Assembly: GCA_002338445.1 (NCBI GenBank)
Contig: DDII01000077.1
Coordinates: forward strand, 1 to 9,762
Direction: 5' to 3'
Source of the DNA: Cellvibrionales bacterium UBA1854
GTDB taxonomy: Bacteria > Pseudomonadota > Gammaproteobacteria > Pseudomonadales > Porticoccaceae
DNA length: 9,762 bases
Within the stretch, counting starts at the first letter, position 1. Every line of letters begins with the position of its first letter. A program made the position numbers and the translations under genes. This document shows, in pieces, positions 6,910 to 9,762 of this stretch. A model generated the notes under the pieces. It was not told the DNA's origin. It did not search any database and saw nothing but the letters and a program-made list of their open reading frames with translations.

Positions 6910-6953
6910 ATTAAAGCGGCCGTCAGTCTAATCAGGTCAATGTCAATCGTCAA
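6910..6953 (-). promoter_or_regulatory. Candidate str-operon promoter region with three TTGAC motifs
   Basis: On the minus strand TTGACG (6953-6948), TTGACA (6946-6941) and TTGACC (6940-6935) lie almost back to back. TTGACG is followed after 17 bp by TAGACT (6930-6925, 4 of 6 -10 matches). TTGACC is followed after 19 bp by TTTAAT (6915-6910, 5 of 6). The perfect -35, TTGACA, has no good -10 at 16-18 bp. Either pair would start transcription about 85-105 nt before rpsL, making str expression partly independent of rpoC. Which, if any, is used cannot be told from sequence. Confidence 0.4.
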
Positions 6954-6981
6954 GCACTCGTTCTTTCACACCCAGATTTCA

Positions 6982-9762
6982 TTATTCGTCAACCAAGTCT
7001 ACACTGAAAGCTTCCAGAAGAGCTGCTTCAACATCAGCTGCACTTTTAGCTGAATCCAACTTTGCATCGCGCTCCTTTCGCCTCTGCGAATGATAGGCAA
7101 GGCCTGTTCCGGCCGGTATTAAACGCCCAACCACAACATTCTCTTTCAAACCTCTCAATGGATCAGCCTTTCCAGTGACGGCTGCTTCGGTTAAAACACG
7201 TGTAGTCTCTTGAAAAGACGCCGCCGAAATAAAACTTTCAGTTGCAAGTGAGGCTTTGGTAATACCTAACAACTGCCGCTCATATTTTGCCGGTTGAAGA
7301 CCATCTGCACGAAGCCTCTCATTTTCCTCAATTACTTGCCGATACTCAACCTGCTCACCCCTTATTAGGGAAGAATCGCCCATATCTGTTATCTCTACTT
7401 TTCTCAACATCTGTCGTGTGATAACTTCGATGTGCTTGTCGTTAATTTTTACCCCTTGCAACCTGTACACTTCCTGAATCTCATTAACAATGTATTTAGC
7501 AAGCTCACCGATGCCTTTTAAGCGCAAAATATCATGAGGAGTTGGGGGTCCATCGGAAATAACCTCGCCTTTTTCTACGTGCTCTCCCTCGAACACACCT
7601 AATTGGCGCCATTTTGGGATTAACTCTTCATACTGTAACTTGCCATTTGCCAGGGGTTTCCCATCATCTGGTGTGATGACCAAACGTAGTTTTCCTTTAG
7701 TCTCTTTACCGAGAGTTACAGTGCCCGTAATTTCAGCAAGGATAGCCGGATCTTTAGGTTTTCTGGCTTCAAATAGATCAGCAACCCTCGGCAATCCCCC
7801 AGTAATGTCCTTTGTACCGCCAGATTCTTGCGGAATACGAGCAATGACCTGACCAATTTCAATCTGTTCTCCATCACTAATACTGATGCTTGCATTTGCG
7901 GGGAGTGGGTAATGTGCAGGAACCGTAGAATTTGGAAAAATTAATTCCTTCCCATTAGAATCTGTAAGGGAAATTATTGGTTTTAAATCTTTACCCGCCG
8001 CTGGACGCTCGTTTTGATCGATAATTGAGATGCTAGTTAGACCCGTAATTTCATCGGTCTGCTGCCGGGTGCTCAAACCCTCTTCCATTCCAGAGAAAGC
8101 TGCATTACCAGAAACTTCAGTAACTATAGGATGAGTGTGTGGATCCCAATTAGCGACTACATCACCAGCATTAACTCTGTCAGAGTCCTTAACTTTGATC
8201 ATTGCCCCATAAGGCAATTTATATCTTTCTCTCTCCCTGCCATTTTCGTCTGTAATGGCCAACGCGCCAGATCTAGATACAGCAACCAAATGGCCCGCCT
8301 TGTTTTTAACAGTCTTTAAATTAATTAGGCGGACGGTCCCCTTCTGCTTGACCTTAACGTTGTCTACTGCTGATGCTCTGGATGCAGCGCCCCCGATATG
8401 GAATGTACGCATCGTTAGCTGAGTGCCCGGCTCTCCGATGGACTGCGCTGCGATAACTCCTACTGATTCGCCCTGGTTGACTCTGTGACCTCGTGCCAAA
8501 TCACGTCCATAACACGCCGCGCATATTCCATAGCGCACCTCGCAAGTAATTGGCGATCTCACTTTTACTTCATCGATACCAGCACTTTCGATACGTTTTA
8601 CCCATTGCTCATCTATCATAGTTCCCAAAGGAACTGCTACTTCTTCAGTGCCTGGGTATTTCACATCGGAGGCTACCACTCTACCTAAAATACGATCTCC
8701 AAGTGTCTCAATGATATCGCCTCCTTCAATGACCGGCGACATCACCAATCCGTCTGTCGTTCCACAATCAGTTTCCGTAACAACAACATCCTGTGCAACA
8801 TCAACTAAACGCCGCGTTAAATATCCAGAATTCGCTGTCTTGAGGGCCGTGTCAGCAAGCCCTTTTCGCGCTCCATGGGTGGAAATAAAGTATTGAAGCA
8901 CATTAAGCCCCTCACGAAAATTTGCTGTAATTGGAGTTTCTATGATAGATCCGTCAGGGCGCGCCATTAGTCCTCGCATTCCCGCCAACTGCCGTATTTG
9001 CGCAGGTGATCCCCGCGCACCAGAGTCGGCCATTATAAAAACGGAATTAAATGAATCTTGCTGTTCTTGATTACCATCTGAATTAACAAAGTTATCCTTG
9101 CTAATACCCTTCATCATAGATTTAGCAACTTTGTCATTTGCCTGTGACCAGATATCAATAACCTTATTATATTTTTCGCCTTGAGTGACAAGGCCAGATG
9201 CAAACTGACTCTCTATTTCTCGCACTTGCTCATCTGCCGAGCTAATGATCTCTTGTTTATCGTCTGGTATAACAAAGTCATTTACCCCTATAGAAGCCCC
9301 TGACCTAGTTGAAAAATCAAATCCCATATACATTAGCTGATCTGCAAAAATAACGGTGTCTTTGAGCCCTACCCGTCGATAACACTCATTTATAACGGTT
9401 GAAATAGCTCTTTTAACCATTGGCCTGTTAACCAATGAAAATGGAACTCCGTCAGGTGTAATATCCCAAAGCAATGCTCTTCCGACTGTTGTTTCCTCAA
9501 TGCTTCTAACAGCCGAGCGTTCGCCGGTAACTTCATTAATTGAAGTCTCGTTAACCCGGACCTTTATTCGTGCTTGCAAATCGACGCATTTTGAGTGGTA
9601 AGCTCGCGATACTTCTCTCACATCACTGAAGACCATGCCCTCTCCAAGCACATTTATCCGCGCACGGGTCATGTAATACAACCCTAAAACTACGTCCTGG
9701 GAGGGAACAATTATGGGTTCACCTGAAGCTGGGGAGAGAATATTATTAGTTGACATCATCAA
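6982..9762 (-). CDS. rpoC: RNA polymerase beta' subunit, C-terminal 926 aa (5' end beyond window)
   Basis: This is the large catalytic subunit of RNA polymerase, truncated by the window edge. Visible residue 1 corresponds to about E. coli residue 482, so the NADFDGD magnesium-binding motif lies just outside. Residue numbers here are of the visible part. The bridge helix spans about 287-323 (NVLQYFISTHGARKG onward). The second zinc site is Cys333, Cys407, Cys414 and Cys417, equal to E. coli 814, 888, 895 and 898. The trigger loop is at 441-460, with Gln448, Met451, Arg452 and His455 equal to E. coli 929, 932, 933 and 936. It is followed by the roughly 190-residue SI3 insertion typical of proteobacteria, then ESGGTKDITGGLPRV and the conserved C-terminal region ending VDLVDE. 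The TTG at the window edge is internal, not a start. rpoB should lie upstream. Confidence 0.98.
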   Translation of the reverse strand: MMMSTNNILSPASGEPIIVPSQDVVLGLYYMTRARINVLGEGMVFSDVREVSRAYHSKCVDLQARIKVRVNETSINEVTGERSAVRSIEETTVGRALLWDITPDGVPFSLVNRPMVKRAISTVINECYRRVGLKDTVIFADQLMYMGFDFSTRSGASIGVNDFVIPDDKQEIISSADEQVREIESQFASGLVTQGEKYNKVIDIWSQANDKVAKSMMKGISKDNFVNSDGNQEQQDSFNSVFIMADSGARGSPAQIRQLAGMRGLMARPDGSIIETPITANFREGLNVLQYFISTHGARKGLADTALKTANSGYLTRRLVDVAQDVVVTETDCGTTDGLVMSPVIEGGDIIETLGDRILGRVVASDVKYPGTEEVAVPLGTMIDEQWVKRIESAGIDEVKVRSPITCEVRYGICAACYGRDLARGHRVNQGESVGVIAAQSIGEPGTQLTMRTFHIGGAASRASAVDNVKVKQKGTVRLINLKTVKNKAGHLVAVSRSGALAITDENGRERERYKLPYGAMIKVKDSDRVNAGDVVANWDPHTHPIVTEVSGNAAFSGMEEGLSTRQQTDEITGLTSISIIDQNERPAAGKDLKPIISLTDSNGKELIFPNSTVPAHYPLPANASISISDGEQIEIGQVIARIPQESGGTKDITGGLPRVADLFEARKPKDPAILAEITGTVTLGKETKGKLRLVITPDDGKPLANGKLQYEELIPKWRQLGVFEGEHVEKGEVISDGPPTPHDILRLKGIGELAKYIVNEIQEVYRLQGVKINDKHIEVITRQMLRKVEITDMGDSSLIRGEQVEYRQVIEENERLRADGLQPAKYERQLLGITKASLATESFISAASFQETTRVLTEAAVTGKADPLRGLKENVVVGRLIPAGTGLAYHSQRRKERDAKLDSAKSAADVEAALLEAFSVDLVDE

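Overview
This window is the rpoC–str region of a bacterial chromosome, almost certainly from a gammaproteobacterium. On the minus strand, in transcription order, it holds the 3' two-thirds of rpoC (running off the right edge), rpsL (S12), rpsG (S7), fusA (EF-G) and tuf (EF-Tu). The clear oddity is a second full-length EF-G gene, here called fusA2, on the plus strand between fusA and tuf. It splits the classical rpsL-rpsG-fusA-tuf unit.

Organism: direct rpoC–rpsL linkage is usual in non-enteric gammaproteobacteria such as Pseudomonas or Legionella relatives; enterics such as E. coli separate the two. The beta' subunit carries the large trigger-loop insertion (SI3) and aligns with the E. coli protein almost without gaps. 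EF-Tu is 407 residues, with an extra segment after the NKAD motif. From memory this resembles EF-Tu of Cellvibrio/Saccharophagus/Teredinibacter-like bacteria, but that placement is a weak inference. The DNA is moderately AT-leaning (not computed).

Layout, right to left: rpoC (9762–6982), a 164-bp gap with candidate promoters, rpsL (6817–6446), a 95-bp gap with a hairpin that could take part in S7 control, rpsG (6350–5880), a 78-bp gap, and fusA with a GTG start (5801–3696). After fusA come a 45-bp convergent gap, fusA2 on the plus strand (1566–3650), a 323-bp divergent control region, and tuf (1242–19). The first 18 bases are the start of what follows tuf and cannot be assigned.

All genes serve transcription or translation: RNA polymerase, two 30S proteins of the decoding and head regions, two translocation-type GTPases and the aminoacyl-tRNA carrier. 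I found no mobile element, CRISPR array, RNA gene, toxin-antitoxin pair or unknown gene. I do not see a previously undescribed system. The points of interest are the inverted fusA2 insertion, its altered domain-IV tip, and the rewiring of tuf expression that the insertion implies.
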